The notes under the pieces are model-generated. The model was not told the origin of the DNA. It searched no databases and saw nothing but the letters and a program-made list of their open reading frames with translations. A stretch of 64,000 nucleotides of DNA from Thermoleptolyngbya sichuanensis A183 (GTDB taxonomy: Bacteria > Cyanobacteriota > Cyanobacteriia > Elainellales > Elainellaceae). Where the stretch lies: positions 3,782,001 through 3,846,000 of the forward strand of contig NZ_CP053661.1 of assembly GCF_013177315.1 (NCBI RefSeq). Direction: 5' to 3'. Both the position numbers and the translations under genes were made by a program. Shown here in pieces: positions 26,725 to 36,311 of this stretch; positions within the stretch are counted from its first letter, which is position 1; each line of letters starts with the position of its first letter.

Positions 26725-28241
26725 CTTTAGTTTGGACTAATGGTGAAGAGGAAGGCAGTCAATGAGAAGCACCGACTGCCGTAAGGTCAATGAAGTACAA
26801 CCAACATTGACCCCATGATTTTCAACGAACTTCAGCAATTTCGCCAAACGTTGTATGCCAGCTTGGGAAACGCCAGAGATGCCCTGTTTGATCTGATGGA
26901 TGCCGTGTTAGTGAGTGCGTGCATCGTGTCGTTTGTGAGGCTATCGCAGAGTCCTGTCTTTCGTCGCCAGTGGTCGAGCACCTATGAAGCGTTGCGCGAT
27001 AGCCGCCTACCCCGATCAAAGGTGCTGAAGCTGTTGGTGCAGCAGATACCGACTCAGCAGCAACCGTTGTTGGCAGGTGATGCGAGTCGGTGGAACCGTC
27101 CTGCTGCCAGGCGTTTGAAAGACCGCACCTTATCAGGCAGAACAGGACATGCCCCGATAGCCGGACAAAACTACAGTACCTTAGCCTGGATTGCTGAAGA
27201 CAGGGGCAGTTGGGCATTACCATTGCGGCATGAGCGCATCACCAGCTTTGAAACACCCGCCAGTAAAGCGGCATTCCAACTCAAACAAGTGACTCGGCAG
27301 TTAGCGGTGCGTCCGTTGGCGATCTACGACCGAGGGTACGGCAATGCCAGTTTTGTCAACCAAACGGCAGGGATTGAGGCAGACTTGCTGCTGCGGGTTA
27401 CATCCAATCGATGTGTCTATGGCGCGCCCCCAGCGTATCGAGGGCGAGGCGCACCTGCCAAGCATGGACATAAGATGAAACTCAATGACCCTGACACTTG
27501 GAGTGTCCCGGTCGAAACCGTTGAAGTCGATGATCCCAACTGGGGACGAGTGCGGGTCAGTCGTTGGAGTGCATACCATTTCCGCAAATCCCCCAAACGG
27601 GCAATGGAAGTGTTGCGCGTGGAGGTGCTGGAGACACAGAGCAGCACGCGACGCTTGGCTCCTTTGTGGTTAGTTTGGCTGGGTGAGCAGATGCCTCCGT
27701 TAGAAACCCTGTGGTTGCACTACCTCCGTCGCTTTGCCATTGAACACTGGTATCGCTTTGCCAAGCAGAGGCTATATTGGACACATCCCCAGTTCAGTTC
27801 TGTATCGGCAACCGAACAGTGGAGCAGCCTGATGCCGTTGCTCAGTTGGCAGTTGTGGTTAGCGCGAAAGGACTGTACTGACCACCCCTTGCCCTGGCAG
27901 GCACCGCAAGAAACGTTGACTCCGGGTCGGGTCGCACAAGCGTTTGCAGGCATTTTGGCAGCGATTGGCACCCCTGCTCCTGCGCCTAAACCTCGTGGTA
28001 AATCGCCAGGACGAGGCAAGGGGCACAAGCCAACTCCTCGTCCCTGCTATCCGATGGTCAAAAAACGAGCCTCGAAACGCAAGACATCCGAACAATCCCT
28101 GAACAGTCCGGTTGCAACAGCAGCTTAACTGCGAGCAGGATTGTATCCAATTCCTTAAGTTCAACTGTTATGAACGGTTGAGCAGATTCTTTATGGCATC
28201 CTGTTGAGCATTATTGTGATGCCAGTTAGTCCAAACTAAAG
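26725..28241 (+). mobile_element. Inner intact IS (1517 bp, IS4-superfamily-like)
   Basis: Perfect 16-bp terminal inverted repeats CTTTAGTTTGGACTAA. It is flanked by AAACTAA on both sides, a 7-bp target duplication inside the transposase gene of the outer copy. It contains one complete transposase ORF and about 90 and 110 bases of terminal sequence. It has everything needed to be active. The family name is inferred from the DDE-type transposase, not from a database comparison. Confidence 0.92.
26815..28128 (+). CDS. Transposase of the inner IS (DDE type)
   Basis: 437 residues starting MIFNELQQFRQTLYASLGNA. A helical N-terminal DNA-binding part is followed by an RNase-H-fold core. The candidate first acidic residue is in LAGDASRWNRPAARRLKDRT and the second in PLAIYDRGYGNASFVNQT. 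The YREK-like region is LRRFAIEHWYRFAKQRLYWT with a Glu. These are the DDE positions of IS4-superfamily enzymes. The C-terminus is Pro/Lys/Arg-rich (KPRGKSPGRGKGHKP). The frame is full-length and uninterrupted. The same protein recurs in cyanobacterial genomes (recalled, not searched). Confidence 0.93.
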   Translation: MIFNELQQFRQTLYASLGNARDALFDLMDAVLVSACIVSFVRLSQSPVFRRQWSSTYEALRDSRLPRSKVLKLLVQQIPTQQQPLLAGDASRWNRPAARRLKDRTLSGRTGHAPIAGQNYSTLAWIAEDRGSWALPLRHERITSFETPASKAAFQLKQVTRQLAVRPLAIYDRGYGNASFVNQTAGIEADLLLRVTSNRCVYGAPPAYRGRGAPAKHGHKMKLNDPDTWSVPVETVEVDDPNWGRVRVSRWSAYHFRKSPKRAMEVLRVEVLETQSSTRRLAPLWLVWLGEQMPPLETLWLHYLRRFAIEHWYRFAKQRLYWTHPQFSSVSATEQWSSLMPLLSWQLWLARKDCTDHPLPWQAPQETLTPGRVAQAFAGILAAIGTPAPAPKPRGKSPGRGKGHKPTPRPCYPMVKKRASKRKTSEQSLNSPVATAA

Positions 28242-29193
28242 AAACTAACCACAAAGGAGCCAAGCGTCGCGTGCTGCTCTGTGTCTCCAGCACCTCCACG
28301 CACAACACTTCCATTGCCCGTTTGGGGGATTTGCGGAAATGGTATGCACTCCAACGACTGACCCGCACTCGTCCCCAGTTGGGATCATCGACTTCAACGG
28401 TTTCGACCGGGACACTCCAAGTGTCAGGGTCATTGAGTTTCATCTTATGTCCATGCTTGGCAGGTGCGCCTCGCCCTCGATACGCTGGGGGCGCGCCATA
28501 GACACATCGATTGGATGTAACCCGCAGCAGCAAGTCTGCCTCAATCCCTGCCGTTTGGTTGACAAAACTGGCATTGCCGTACCCTCGGTCGTAGATCGCC
28601 AACGGACGCACCGCTAACTGCCGAGTCACTTGTTTGAGTTGGAATGCCGCTTTACTGGCGGGTGTTTCAAAGCTGGTGATGCGCTCATGCCGCAATGGTA
28701 ATGCCCAACTGCCCCTGTCTTCAGCAATCCAGGCTAAGGTACTGTAGTTTTGTCCGGCTATCGGGGCATGTCCTGTTCTGCCTGATAAGGTGCGGTCTTT
28801 CAAACGCCTGGCAGCAGGACGGTTCCACCGACTCGCATCACCTGCCAACAACGGTTGCTGCTGAGTCGGTATCTGCTGCACCAACAGCTTCAGCACCTTT
28901 GATCGGGGTAGGCGGCTATCGCGCAACGCTTCATAGGTGCTCGACCACTGGCGACGAAAGACAGGACTCTGCGATAGCCTCACAAACGACACGATGCACG
29001 CACTCACTAACACGGCATCCATCAGATCAAACAGGGCATCTCTGGCGTTTCCCAAGCTGGCATACAACGTTTGGCGAAATTGCTGAAGTTCGTTGAAAAT
29101 CATGGGGTCAATGTTGGTTGTACTTCATTGACCTTACGGCAGTCGGTGCTTCTCATTGACTGCCTTCCTCTTCACCATTAGTCCAAACTAAAG

Positions 29194-29463
29194 TTCCGAC
29201 TCGCTGTTGGATTGGCCGCGCTTCACCTAGCGGCAGCGCATCTGCCAAGTCAACAACAAGGTACTCCGATGTTTTGGATGCAAAAAAGGGAAAATAGGGC
29301 GATCGCCCACCCCCACATCCGCCAACCGCAAATTAGACCCCTCAATTTGGGCCACTGTGCGCTCCAAAAATCGCCGAATGTGGCGAACATTGTGCCAATT
29401 GAAGGCAAAGCAGGTGTTGTAGGGATGAACTCCTAAAATCCAATTTGCGAGAACCTGGCGCAT
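29194..29463 (-). pseudogene. Class I SAM methyltransferase, 5' remnant truncated by the IS
   Basis: From ATG 29461-29463 the frame gives a helical start, then RHIRRFLERTVAQIEGSNLR followed by LADVGVGDRPIFPF, the motif I region of a class I methyltransferase. In the present frame it stops after 78 codons. Adding one T to the six-T run (29282-29287, minus strand) restores FFASKTSEYLVVDLADALPL up to the IS edge at 29193, with the acidic end of motif II (VVVDLADA-like). So it carries both a frameshift in a homopolymer and a truncation by the IS. The missing 3' part is not on the other side of the IS. Confidence 0.65.
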
Positions 29464-29517
29464 GGGGATAGGCTATACAACCTGAGGGAGAGCTTCCAGC
29501 AGCTACGGGCTAAAACG

Positions 29518-30582
29518 TCAGGGATAAAACGTCAACTGTGGCAGCCCCAGCGTTTCTTCCCAGCCCATCATCAGGTTAAGGCACTGGAGCGCCTGACCCG
29601 CCTGTCCTTTCAGCAAGTTGTCGATGGCAGACATGACGATCACGCGGCCCGTGCGCGAATCTAATTCGATGCCGATGTAGCAGAGGTTCGTGCCGCAAGC
29701 CCACTTGGTTTGGGGATAAGTGCCGCTAGGCAGCACGCGCACCCACGGCGCATTGCGATAAAACGCGGAGTAGATTGTGTGCAAGTCGTCGCGCACCAGC
29801 CCCGGATCACGCATCGTGGCATAGATCGTCGCCAAAATACCGCGCACCATCGGCACTAGATGCGGCGTAAACTGCACCAGCACCTCATGCCCAGCCAAGT
29901 CACTACAGACCTGCTCGATTTCGGGCGTGTGGCGATGGCGACCGCCGACGTTGTAGGCGCGGAAGGAACTGTCGGCTTCGGCCAGCAGCATGTCCACCTT
30001 GGGGGGCTGGCGACCGCCGCCGGAGGTGCCCGATTTTGCGTCGATGATGGCCGTTTCGGGAATGATCAGCCCTTGCTTGAGCAGCGGCGCAAGGCCCAGC
30101 AGGCTGGCAGTCGGATAGCAGCCGGGACAGCCGACGAGTTGGGCTTCGGCGATGCGATCACGGTATAGCTCTGGCAGCCCGTACACTGCCCTGGGCGCAA
30201 CCGCAAAATCGTCGCGATCGCCCCCATACCAGGTCTTATAGGTCTGCAAATCGCTGAACCGATAGTCGGCAGACAAGTCCAGCACCTTGCAGCCCTTGTC
30301 CAGCAGGCGCGGAGCCATCTTGTAGGCGAGGCCATTTGGTAAAGAGAGAAAGACAACCTGGCAGCGATCGCCAATCGCCTCTACATCCACCGACTCCACC
30401 GACAGATTCACTCGATGCCCCAGATGGGGATAGAGTTCTGCAAACGGCTTGCCCGCCGTGCTTTCGCCGCCCAGATAGACCAACTCCAGCTTGGGATGAT
30501 CCAGCAACAGCCGGACCAGTTGAATGCCGCCATAGCCCGACGCGCCCACAATGCCGACGGGAATACGTTCTGAATCACCCAT
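29518..30582 (-). CDS. argC: N-acetyl-gamma-glutamyl-phosphate reductase
   Basis: ArgC reduces N-acetylglutamyl phosphate to the semialdehyde with NADPH, the third step of arginine synthesis. This links to cyanophycin, which stores arginine. The 354 residues carry the N-terminal [19 protein letters not shown] Rossmann motif, the catalytic cysteine in [17 protein letters not shown] (near residue 152), [12 protein letters not shown], and the terminal [19 protein letters not shown]. Length is normal for the type 1 enzyme. ATG 30580-30582 is the start. It stands alone on the minus strand. Confidence 0.96.
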   Translation of the reverse strand: MGDSERIPVGIVGASGYGGIQLVRLLLDHPKLELVYLGGESTAGKPFAELYPHLGHRVNLSVESVDVEAIGDRCQVVFLSLPNGLAYKMAPRLLDKGCKVLDLSADYRFSDLQTYKTWYGGDRDDFAVAPRAVYGLPELYRDRIAEAQLVGCPGCYPTASLLGLAPLLKQGLIIPETAIIDAKSGTSGGGRQPPKVDMLLAEADSSFRAYNVGGRHRHTPEIEQVCSDLAGHEVLVQFTPHLVPMVRGILATIYATMRDPGLVRDDLHTIYSAFYRNAPWVRVLPSGTYPQTKWACGTNLCYIGIELDSRTGRVIVMSAIDNLLKGQAGQALQCLNLMMGWEETLGLPQLTFYP

Positions 30583-30871
30583 GATGATTGCCCTTATACA
30601 ACGCTAGCCTCAGCAGTTTTCACTTCAACAGGTTCAGCCTCAACGGCTGCAAAAATCAGGTTTAGCATTCCATCGTTCAGCATTCTGTCATTGATCGACG
30701 GGTGTATACGACGGGTGCCTATATGGATGCATCTGAGAGGCATCTCAAAAGAGAAACCTCCAGATAAACCTCGATATCCTGCATCGCCTGATCGGGTGAT
30801 GCCCAGCCCCAACCCAAAAACGAGAATCATTCAAATCGTTCAATTCAAATCGTTCAACTAGCTGACAAATT
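30583..30871. other. Intergenic DNA upstream of argC
   Basis: No gene on either strand. It should hold the argC promoter on the minus strand, but no clear -35/-10 pair was recognised. Short repeats of GTTCAGC/GTTCAAC and CAAATCGTTCAA occur. Confidence 0.35.
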
Positions 30872-30962
30872 CAGAACTTACGCACTTGCGATAGGCTTTC
30901 TGGATTTTGGATAATTTTTCGCGGGCGCAGCCCGCGAAAAATTATCCAACTGCGTAAGTCCT
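30872..30962. repeat. Dispersed hairpin repeat, family B, copy 4
   Basis: Ends AGAACTTACGCAC / TGCGTAAGTCCT. The stem GGATAATTTTTCGCGGGC pairs perfectly with GCCCGCGAAAAATTATCC. Compared with copy 1 it has three left-arm changes (C to T, G to A, C to T), each matched by the complementary change in the right arm. Confidence 0.85.
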
Positions 30963-31165
30963 AAAATTCATAAATCAGTAGGTTAACCATAAAACACCCT
31001 GCCCTTTTGCGCTATCCAGAAAAACAAAAGATTTTTGGGAAATCGAGCTGCCCCGCAGAGCCAGCCTGCCTTGACCGCACCGGATTCATACTCGCTAGCA
31101 TTTTTTGCCAACTGCTGCAAATAAACCTGCCCGCAGCGCAAACCGCCCCCATCATAGCGCCCCGC

Positions 31166-31196
31166 TTGTCAATGGTTTAGCCGAAAGAGATACAAT
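31166..31196 (+). promoter_or_regulatory. Possible ribBA promoter
   Basis: TTGTCA at 31166-31171 and TACAAT at 31191-31196 are separated by 19 bases, slightly longer than ideal, 120 bases before the ribBA start. No FMN-riboswitch core sequences were recognised in the leader, so the usual bacterial flavin control seems absent. Confidence 0.35.
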
Positions 31197-31315
31197 CGAT
31201 TTAGCCGATCGCTTCAGAGAACTTTACATTTGAGCCTAATTTCAGCCCGACTCCACTGCTGAGACGGCCCTATTTACCAACCTCTATTTTTCTCTCTTCA
31301 ATCAGGAATTTTCTC

Positions 31316-33046
31316 GTGGAACCGCTTACGCCTGCCGCTACACCTGCTCAACCCGCTCCTGCATTCCAATTCGACTCGATCGAGTCTGCCCTGGCCGATC
31401 TCAAGGCGGGTCGAATGATCGTCGTGGTCGATGATGAAAACCGCGAAAACGAAGGCGATCTCGTCTGCGCTGCCCAGTTCGCTACACCCGACATGATCAA
31501 CTTTATGGCCGTGGAAGCGCGGGGGCTGATCTGTCTGGCCATGACCGGCGAACGGCTCGACCAGCTTGACCTGCCGCTGATGGTCAGCAGCTACACTGAC
31601 GAAAGCGAGCAGACCGCCTTTACCGTCAGCATCGACGGCGCAACCCACCTCGGCGTAACCACAGGCATCTCCGCCGAAGACCGCGCCCGCACGATTCAAA
31701 TTGCCCTAAACCCGCTAACCAAGCCAAGCGACCTGCGCCGACCCGGCCACATCTTTCCTCTACGGGCGAAGGAAGGCGGCGTGCTGAAGCGGGCCGGTCA
31801 CACGGAAGCGGGCGTAGACTTGGCGCAACTGGCGGGTCTGTATCCGGCGGGCGTGATCTGCGAAATCCAAAACCCTGATGGGTCAATGGCGCGGCTGCCA
31901 GAGTTGGTGGAATATTCCCGGCGGCACGGGCTAAAGCTGATCAGCATTGCCGACTTAATTAGCTATCGGCTCCAGCATGAGCGGTTTGTGCATCGTGAGG
32001 CAGTGGCGGATTTGCCGACGCAGTTTGGGCACTTCAAAATCTATGCCTATCGAAATCTGCTGGATAATTCCGAGCATGTGGCAATTGTGAAAGGCGATCC
32101 GGAGACATTCAAAGACCGCTCGGTGCTAGTGCGCGTGCATTCAGAATGCCTCACTGGAGATTCGTTGGGGTCGCTGCGGTGCGATTGCCGAATGCAGCTT
32201 CAGGCGGCGCTGAAGATGATTGAGAACGCAGGGGCGGGCGTGGTGGTCTATCTGCGGCAGGAGGGGCGCGGCATTGGGCTGATTAACAAGCTGAAAGCCT
32301 ACTCGCTGCAAGATTTGGGGCTAGACACGGTGGAGGCAAACCAGCGATTGGGGTTCCCGGCCGACCAGCGCAACTATGGCATGGGCGCACAGATTCTCAA
32401 CGACATTGGCGTTCGCCAGTTTTGCCTAATTACCAACAATCCGCGCAAGATTGCTGGCCTCAAGGGCTACGGGCTGGAGATGGTGAGCCGGGTGCCGCTG
32501 CTGATCGAGGCGACTCCGTTTAATGCTGATTATCTGGCGACGAAAGCAGAGAAACTGGGCCATCTGCTGCTGCAAACCTACCTGCTGACGCTGGCGATTC
32601 GCTGGGAAGACGACCCCTCGGTAACGGAGCGCTACGACCGACTGGAGAAACTGCGCTATCTGGCTAAGGCCCACGATCTGCTGGTGCAGGAAGAGGCGCG
32701 GCCGGTGGCGATCGCCCTCTTTAACCAATCATCGCTGATCGTGCATCTGGGTTTTGGACAATCGCAGACCGCTAGCCCCGACTGGTTTCAGCAGCCAGAG
32801 CATCCCGCGAAACGGGCGATCGCCCAAATTCTCGACCAGGTTGCCGCCTGGCCGACTGTGCAGCAGCTAGAGTTTCTGGTGTCTGCGGGTGGCGACCCCA
32901 TGACCAATTTGCAGGTGCAACTGGATCGCCAAATCTTTCGACTGAAGCGGGACGACAGCGCCGAGCCAGTGCGTCCGTCGGAGGTCTTTACAAATCTGGC
33001 GACCCAGCGGATTTATGTGTTTTCCACGCACCCGCCGACGGACTAG
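31316..33046 (+). CDS. ribBA: Bifunctional 3,4-dihydroxy-2-butanone-4-phosphate synthase / GTP cyclohydrolase II
   Basis: RibBA makes both precursors of riboflavin, from ribulose 5-phosphate and GTP. The synthase half (about residues 15-220) has [18 protein letters not shown] and [18 protein letters not shown]. The cyclohydrolase half (about 225-400) has the zinc site [15 protein letters not shown] near 277, then [11 protein letters not shown] and [14 protein letters not shown] further C-terminal region of about 150 residues follows with no motif I know. Cyanobacterial RibBA proteins are commonly this long. GTG 31316 is used, with TCAGGA at about 9 bases. It converges on the next gene with only three bases between stops. 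Confidence 0.96.
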   Translation: MEPLTPAATPAQPAPAFQFDSIESALADLKAGRMIVVVDDENRENEGDLVCAAQFATPDMINFMAVEARGLICLAMTGERLDQLDLPLMVSSYTDESEQTAFTVSIDGATHLGVTTGISAEDRARTIQIALNPLTKPSDLRRPGHIFPLRAKEGGVLKRAGHTEAGVDLAQLAGLYPAGVICEIQNPDGSMARLPELVEYSRRHGLKLISIADLISYRLQHERFVHREAVADLPTQFGHFKIYAYRNLLDNSEHVAIVKGDPETFKDRSVLVRVHSECLTGDSLGSLRCDCRMQLQAALKMIENAGAGVVVYLRQEGRGIGLINKLKAYSLQDLGLDTVEANQRLGFPADQRNYGMGAQILNDIGVRQFCLITNNPRKIAGLKGYGLEMVSRVPLLIEATPFNADYLATKAEKLGHLLLQTYLLTLAIRWEDDPSVTERYDRLEKLRYLAKAHDLLVQEEARPVAIALFNQSSLIVHLGFGQSQTASPDWFQQPEHPAKRAIAQILDQVAAWPTVQQLEFLVSAGGDPMTNLQVQLDRQIFRLKRDDSAEPVRPSEVFTNLATQRIYVFSTHPPTD

Positions 33047-33049
33047 CGG

Positions 33050-34333
33050 CTAAATTTCTACATCCACCCATACCAGGCGATGGTCGGAGCTGATAATCGG
33101 ATCGCCATCGCCCACCAATCGGAACAGCGGATCACCCGGAGCGGGCCAGAAAACACCCGCACCGACGACCCGGAGATCCGTCGAGGGCAGCACATAGTCG
33201 AGGCGGAGGCTCTGGCGACCGAAGCTGGCGGTGTGGAAGCGGGTGGGGCCGGTGGCGGTGCTGGCGGCGGCGATTGCCTGTCCGCCTGCGCTACTGGGCG
33301 TGAGGTCAGCGTTGACGCGGGGATGGTCGAGCAGTTGGGCGATCGCCCCCGGCATTCCGTCGCCATCGATGGGGTCGGCGTTCAGGTCGCCCATAATCAC
33401 AAACGAAGCCGTGTCGCTCAGACCGCCCCGCTGTCGCCGGTCGTCATAGAGATAGTCGGCGCGGCCAGGCGTGATGTAATCTGCCCACAGCCGCAGTTCG
33501 TCGTGGTTGCGGCGGCCGTTGCGGTCTTCGGGCCCGTCGAACACGGGCGGCGTGGGGTGGCTGGCAAGGACATGAATCGTGCGACTCCCGCCGGGATCGC
33601 TTCGCGAATCGCCAATCAGAATCGGCACGTCCCAGTGATTTTTAGACGACAGCCGCAACACCGCTAGTTCCTCTGGGGAATACCAGTCACCCGCGTTGGG
33701 AGTCGCCGGATTGCTGGGCAGCAGCGCACCGGGCATATCTTTCCACAAAAACATCTGGAACGTCCGCACCTGCTCTTGAATAATGGGGTATTTCGACAGC
33801 AGCACCATGCCATATTGCCCTGGAAACAGCCCAAACCCAAACGCATCGCCTCCGTAGGCGCGAGTCCCCGGTGTGGTGCTGACCTGCCCGTCATTATCCA
33901 GGTCAAAGCCAGACGGAATGCCCGTGTTGCTGGGCGCGAGATAGACGTAGGGAAAGTGGATGGGCGCAGCGCCGTTGTGTCCCACAGCGAGATAATTTTC
34001 CTGAAAGCGGCGCACGGCTTCACCCGTCGGGTCATAGTCAAACTCCAGCAGCAGCAGCACGTCAGGGTTCACCCGCTGGATGATTTCGGCGACGGCCCGC
34101 ACCTGCGGATTGTCGGGTGTTGCCAAATCCGCCAGCAGTTGTCCCTCTGCTTCGCGGTTGAGATAGGCGTTGAACGAGGCAAAGCGAATCGGCGCTGCCC
34201 CAGCAGAAGATTGCAACACTCCGAGGCTGAAGCAGGCGGCTATTCCCAGCCGTGCTGCCTGGTGAAGCGCACTCACTTTTATGTTTGTTCTAATTATGTT
34301 TGTTCTAACCGTTGAGAGAAGGCGAGAAAGCAT
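33050..34333 (-). CDS. Secreted endonuclease/exonuclease/phosphatase-fold protein
   Basis: 427 residues. The N-terminus has a basic stretch, the hydrophobic core LGIAACFSLGVLQSSAGA, and a likely cut before APIRFASFN, so the protein is exported. The metal-dependent DNase-I-like fold is seen in IRFASFNAYLNREAEG (Asn), LLLLEFDYD (metal-binding Glu), FVIMGDLNADPIDGDG (catalytic Asp/Asn), and the terminal DPIISSDHRLVWVDVEI (Asp-His). All catalytic motifs are present. The substrate, nucleic acid or phosphodiester, is unknown. The N-terminal RTNIIRTNIK comes from a small DNA duplication and may be dispensable. Confidence 0.85.
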   Translation of the reverse strand: MLSRLLSTVRTNIIRTNIKVSALHQAARLGIAACFSLGVLQSSAGAAPIRFASFNAYLNREAEGQLLADLATPDNPQVRAVAEIIQRVNPDVLLLLEFDYDPTGEAVRRFQENYLAVGHNGAAPIHFPYVYLAPSNTGIPSGFDLDNDGQVSTTPGTRAYGGDAFGFGLFPGQYGMVLLSKYPIIQEQVRTFQMFLWKDMPGALLPSNPATPNAGDWYSPEELAVLRLSSKNHWDVPILIGDSRSDPGGSRTIHVLASHPTPPVFDGPEDRNGRRNHDELRLWADYITPGRADYLYDDRRQRGGLSDTASFVIMGDLNADPIDGDGMPGAIAQLLDHPRVNADLTPSSAGGQAIAAASTATGPTRFHTASFGRQSLRLDYVLPSTDLRVVGAGVFWPAPGDPLFRLVGDGDPIISSDHRLVWVDVEI

Positions 34334-34685
34334 GAATGCCTCTAGGTTTCAGGAATTAGTCGCTATCAGATCGCCTCTATTGTCTCCCCCTTTAGAGGGA
34401 AGTTCAATCTGATTTGGCAAGATTTAATCCGTCGCTCTGCTGAGAAAAAAACTGTAAAAACCTGACCGCTTTCGCTCTAGGGATTGATTTGAAACAAGGG
34501 GCATCCAGCGTATAACTAAATGCAGGATAAATGAGTCACTCAATGATTCAAAAATGACAAAAATGATTCAAATGAGTCAAGCGGTGCGTATGAATTAAGT
34601 GGATTTCCAAGTCCAACTATCTAATTCAATTAGCGCAGTTCAATTGAGTCAGGCTTGACGAATTGTAACTCTTGGAGGAACTCCC
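34334..34685. other. Intergenic DNA before the low-temperature-type gene
   Basis: No gene. Bases 34540-34580 contain ATGATTCAAA repeated with variants (ATGATTCAAAAATGAC, AATGATTCAAATGAGTC). TTGACG near 34654 precedes the start closely but has no matching -10. Confidence 0.35.
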
Positions 34686-35042
34686 ATGAAAACTTGGAAC
34701 CAACTAAAGCAGTCGATCTATAAAGTGGCGATCGCCTTTTCGTTTGTCGTCCTGATGCTGTTTACCGCCTCGCCTGCTCTTGCATTTGGCTTTGGCAATC
34801 AGTCTAGCGCACCCAACGAAGGCGTAGAAAAGCTAGATGGAATCTATGAAAAAGCAGAGGAAGCGCTGGATTCGGGTCTGCAAAGCATGGAAGAAGTGCA
34901 GGATCGCGCTCGCAAGGGAATCAATGAAGTTCAGGAAAATGCTGATGTAGATAAGATGAATCGTCCATCCAATTCTCGTCAGGCAGTGACGATTCAAGAA
35001 AAAGCTGAGCGTGCTCTGGAAAAGGCAACTCAAAATCGATAG
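34686..35042 (+). CDS. Low-temperature-induced-type secreted small protein
   Basis: 118 residues with a signal peptide: MKTWNQLKQSIYKVAIAFSF leads to a hydrophobic core ending TASPALAFG. The mature part is charged and helical: EKLDGIYEKAEEALDSGLQS, GINEVQENADVDKMNRPSNS, AEKALE-like end. The pattern IYEKxExAL...GxNEVQ.xADxxKM..P.NS matches proteins annotated in cyanobacteria as low-temperature-induced protein, whose biochemical role is not known. A strong GGAGG lies 7-8 bases before the ATG, and a good terminator follows 54 bases after the stop, so it is a monocistronic unit. Confidence 0.75.
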   Translation: MKTWNQLKQSIYKVAIAFSFVVLMLFTASPALAFGFGNQSSAPNEGVEKLDGIYEKAEEALDSGLQSMEEVQDRARKGINEVQENADVDKMNRPSNSRQAVTIQEKAERALEKATQNR

Positions 35043-35095
35043 TAGACTTGGCGGCGCAAACTCTTAGTCTGCAAATCTAGAGCATAGTTTATACG

Positions 35096-35131
35096 AAAGC
35101 CCCTTGAGTTTCAATGGACTCAGGGGCTTTT
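35096..35131 (+). terminator. Rho-independent terminator
   Basis: AAAGCCCC pairs with GGGGCTTT and, after a one-base bulge, TGAGT pairs with ACTCA around an 8-base loop. The stem's own A/T ends serve as the A- and T-tracts in either direction (GGGGCTTTTG). It lies 54 bases beyond the small secreted protein gene. Confidence 0.85.
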
Positions 35132-35288
35132 GAATTTGACTGTTTGGTTCCAGAACTCATGTCCTTGTGAATGTGAAACATGGTCTGGATGTCGGGTTCT
35201 CAATCCAATCCCTGAGCTTTGGCAACGTAAGTCTATTGTTCAGAGAGGAGCGTAAGAAAAAAAACTGAGCAAAGAACTTGCAAGAAAC

Positions 35289-36311
35289 CTACTCATACGA
35301 ATTGGCTCTAGCAAAATCACCAACGGCGTAGCAAACGTTTCGCAGGCTGGTTAATAGCTGCCGCTCCAAGTCCTTATCCTGAGCAGATTGGGCGATCGCT
35401 AGCCGTTGTTCATAGCATTCGATGGCTTTGGCATAGTCTCCCATTGCGTCATAAATCACGCCAAGGCTTTCTAGCGCCTGGTCTTCATTGCGCCTGTCGC
35501 GGAGGGTGCGGGCGATCGCCAGCCGCAGTTGATGATAGGTAATGGCTTTGTTGCAATCTCCCAGGGAATAGCAGGCGCTCGCCAAATTTTTGAGGATTTG
35601 CCCTTCGGTAGATAGGTCAGACTGCTGTCGAGCAATTTCTAAAAGCTGCTCGTAGCATTCCACCGTTTTCTGACCGTTTTCCAGCGCGTGGTAGGCATTG
35701 CCCAAGTTCCGCAAAACCTGCCCCTCTACCTGCAAATCATGCAGTTCTTTCGCCAGACGCAGGCTTTGTTCGTAATAGGCAATCGCCTGTTCACAATCCC
35801 CCATTGCCTTATACACCATACCGAGGTTGTTGAGCGCCGCCATTTCGCCCCGTCGGTCTTGAATTTCGCGGGCCACGACTAGCGTTTGCCCTTTATATTC
35901 AATGGCCTTTTCAAAGTTGTTCAAATGGCGATAGGCATTGCCCAAATTTCCCAAGGCCTGACGCTCGGTGCGCCGATCCATCGTCTGACGGGCCATTGCC
36001 AGCGCTTGATAGGAATGGGCGATCGCCTCTTGGTATTGACCCAGCGCATAAAATGCTAGACCCATGCCGCTGAGGGTCATGCCTTCGCCCTGCAAATCAT
36101 GCACTTCTCGATAGCCAAAGAGGACATGCCGAAATGTTTTCAGGGCTGATGGATAGTCCCGAATTTGATATTGTTCAATCGCCTTTTCCAGCAGTTGATC
36201 TAGCTCAGCTTTTCGAGTGCTGAAGCTTGCTGCCTTTGAATTGCGAACGTCCGTGGTTCGCTCGGTTTCTGGGACAAAAGTTCCCCGATAGGAATCAAAA
36301 AAATCAGCCAT
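35289..36311 (-). CDS. TPR repeat protein
   Basis: 340 residues made almost wholly of about seven 40-residue kinesin-light-chain-type tetratricopeptide repeats, for example ALGNLGNAYRHLNNFEKAIE, ALNNLGMVYKAMGDCEQAIA and ALESLGVIYDAMGDYAKAIE. TPR superhelices bind protein partners. No catalytic or DNA-binding domain is attached and there is no signal peptide, so it is a cytoplasmic adaptor of unknown partner. ATG 36309-36311 has GGAGG about 11 bases upstream; the frame is also open from TTG 36347. It is divergent from the radical-SAM gene across a 700-base region carrying the 11-bp array. Confidence 0.85.
   Translation of the reverse strand: MADFFDSYRGTFVPETERTTDVRNSKAASFSTRKAELDQLLEKAIEQYQIRDYPSALKTFRHVLFGYREVHDLQGEGMTLSGMGLAFYALGQYQEAIAHSYQALAMARQTMDRRTERQALGNLGNAYRHLNNFEKAIEYKGQTLVVAREIQDRRGEMAALNNLGMVYKAMGDCEQAIAYYEQSLRLAKELHDLQVEGQVLRNLGNAYHALENGQKTVECYEQLLEIARQQSDLSTEGQILKNLASACYSLGDCNKAITYHQLRLAIARTLRDRRNEDQALESLGVIYDAMGDYAKAIECYEQRLAIAQSAQDKDLERQLLTSLRNVCYAVGDFARANSYE

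Larger units (their letters stand above)
26266..29103 (-). pseudogene. Transposase of the outer IS, interrupted by the inner IS
   Basis: The gene starts at ATG 29101-29103, identical to the inner copy's start. It is intact for 287 codons up to ...LAPLWLV, then breaks at 28242 where the inner IS begins. Reading through gives 24 foreign residues and a stop. The remaining 3' part, from EQMPPLETLWLHYLRRFAIE to the end, lies at 26266-26724. The product would lack the C-terminal catalytic Glu region, so it should be inactive. Confidence 0.9.
26153..29193 (-). mobile_element. Outer IS copy, minus orientation, split by an inverted copy of itself
   Basis: The outer element has ends CTTTAGTTTGAACTAACTGG at 26153 and TTAGTCCAAACTAAAG ending at 29193. 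Its two parts, 26153-26724 (572 bp) and 28242-29193 (952 bp), share a 7-bp AAACTAA duplication. Together they restore exactly 1517 bp, the length of the inner copy. Differences seen are one base in the terminal repeat (GAACTAA versus GGACTAA) and one codon in the gene (Cys for Arg in EVLCVEVL). No matching target duplication is visible outside it (GGTCAAA on the left, TTCCGAC on the right). Confidence 0.9.

Noticed and set aside
31100-31315. Possible FMN riboswitch in the ribBA leader
   Set aside because: The conserved core segments of the RFN element were not found by eye.
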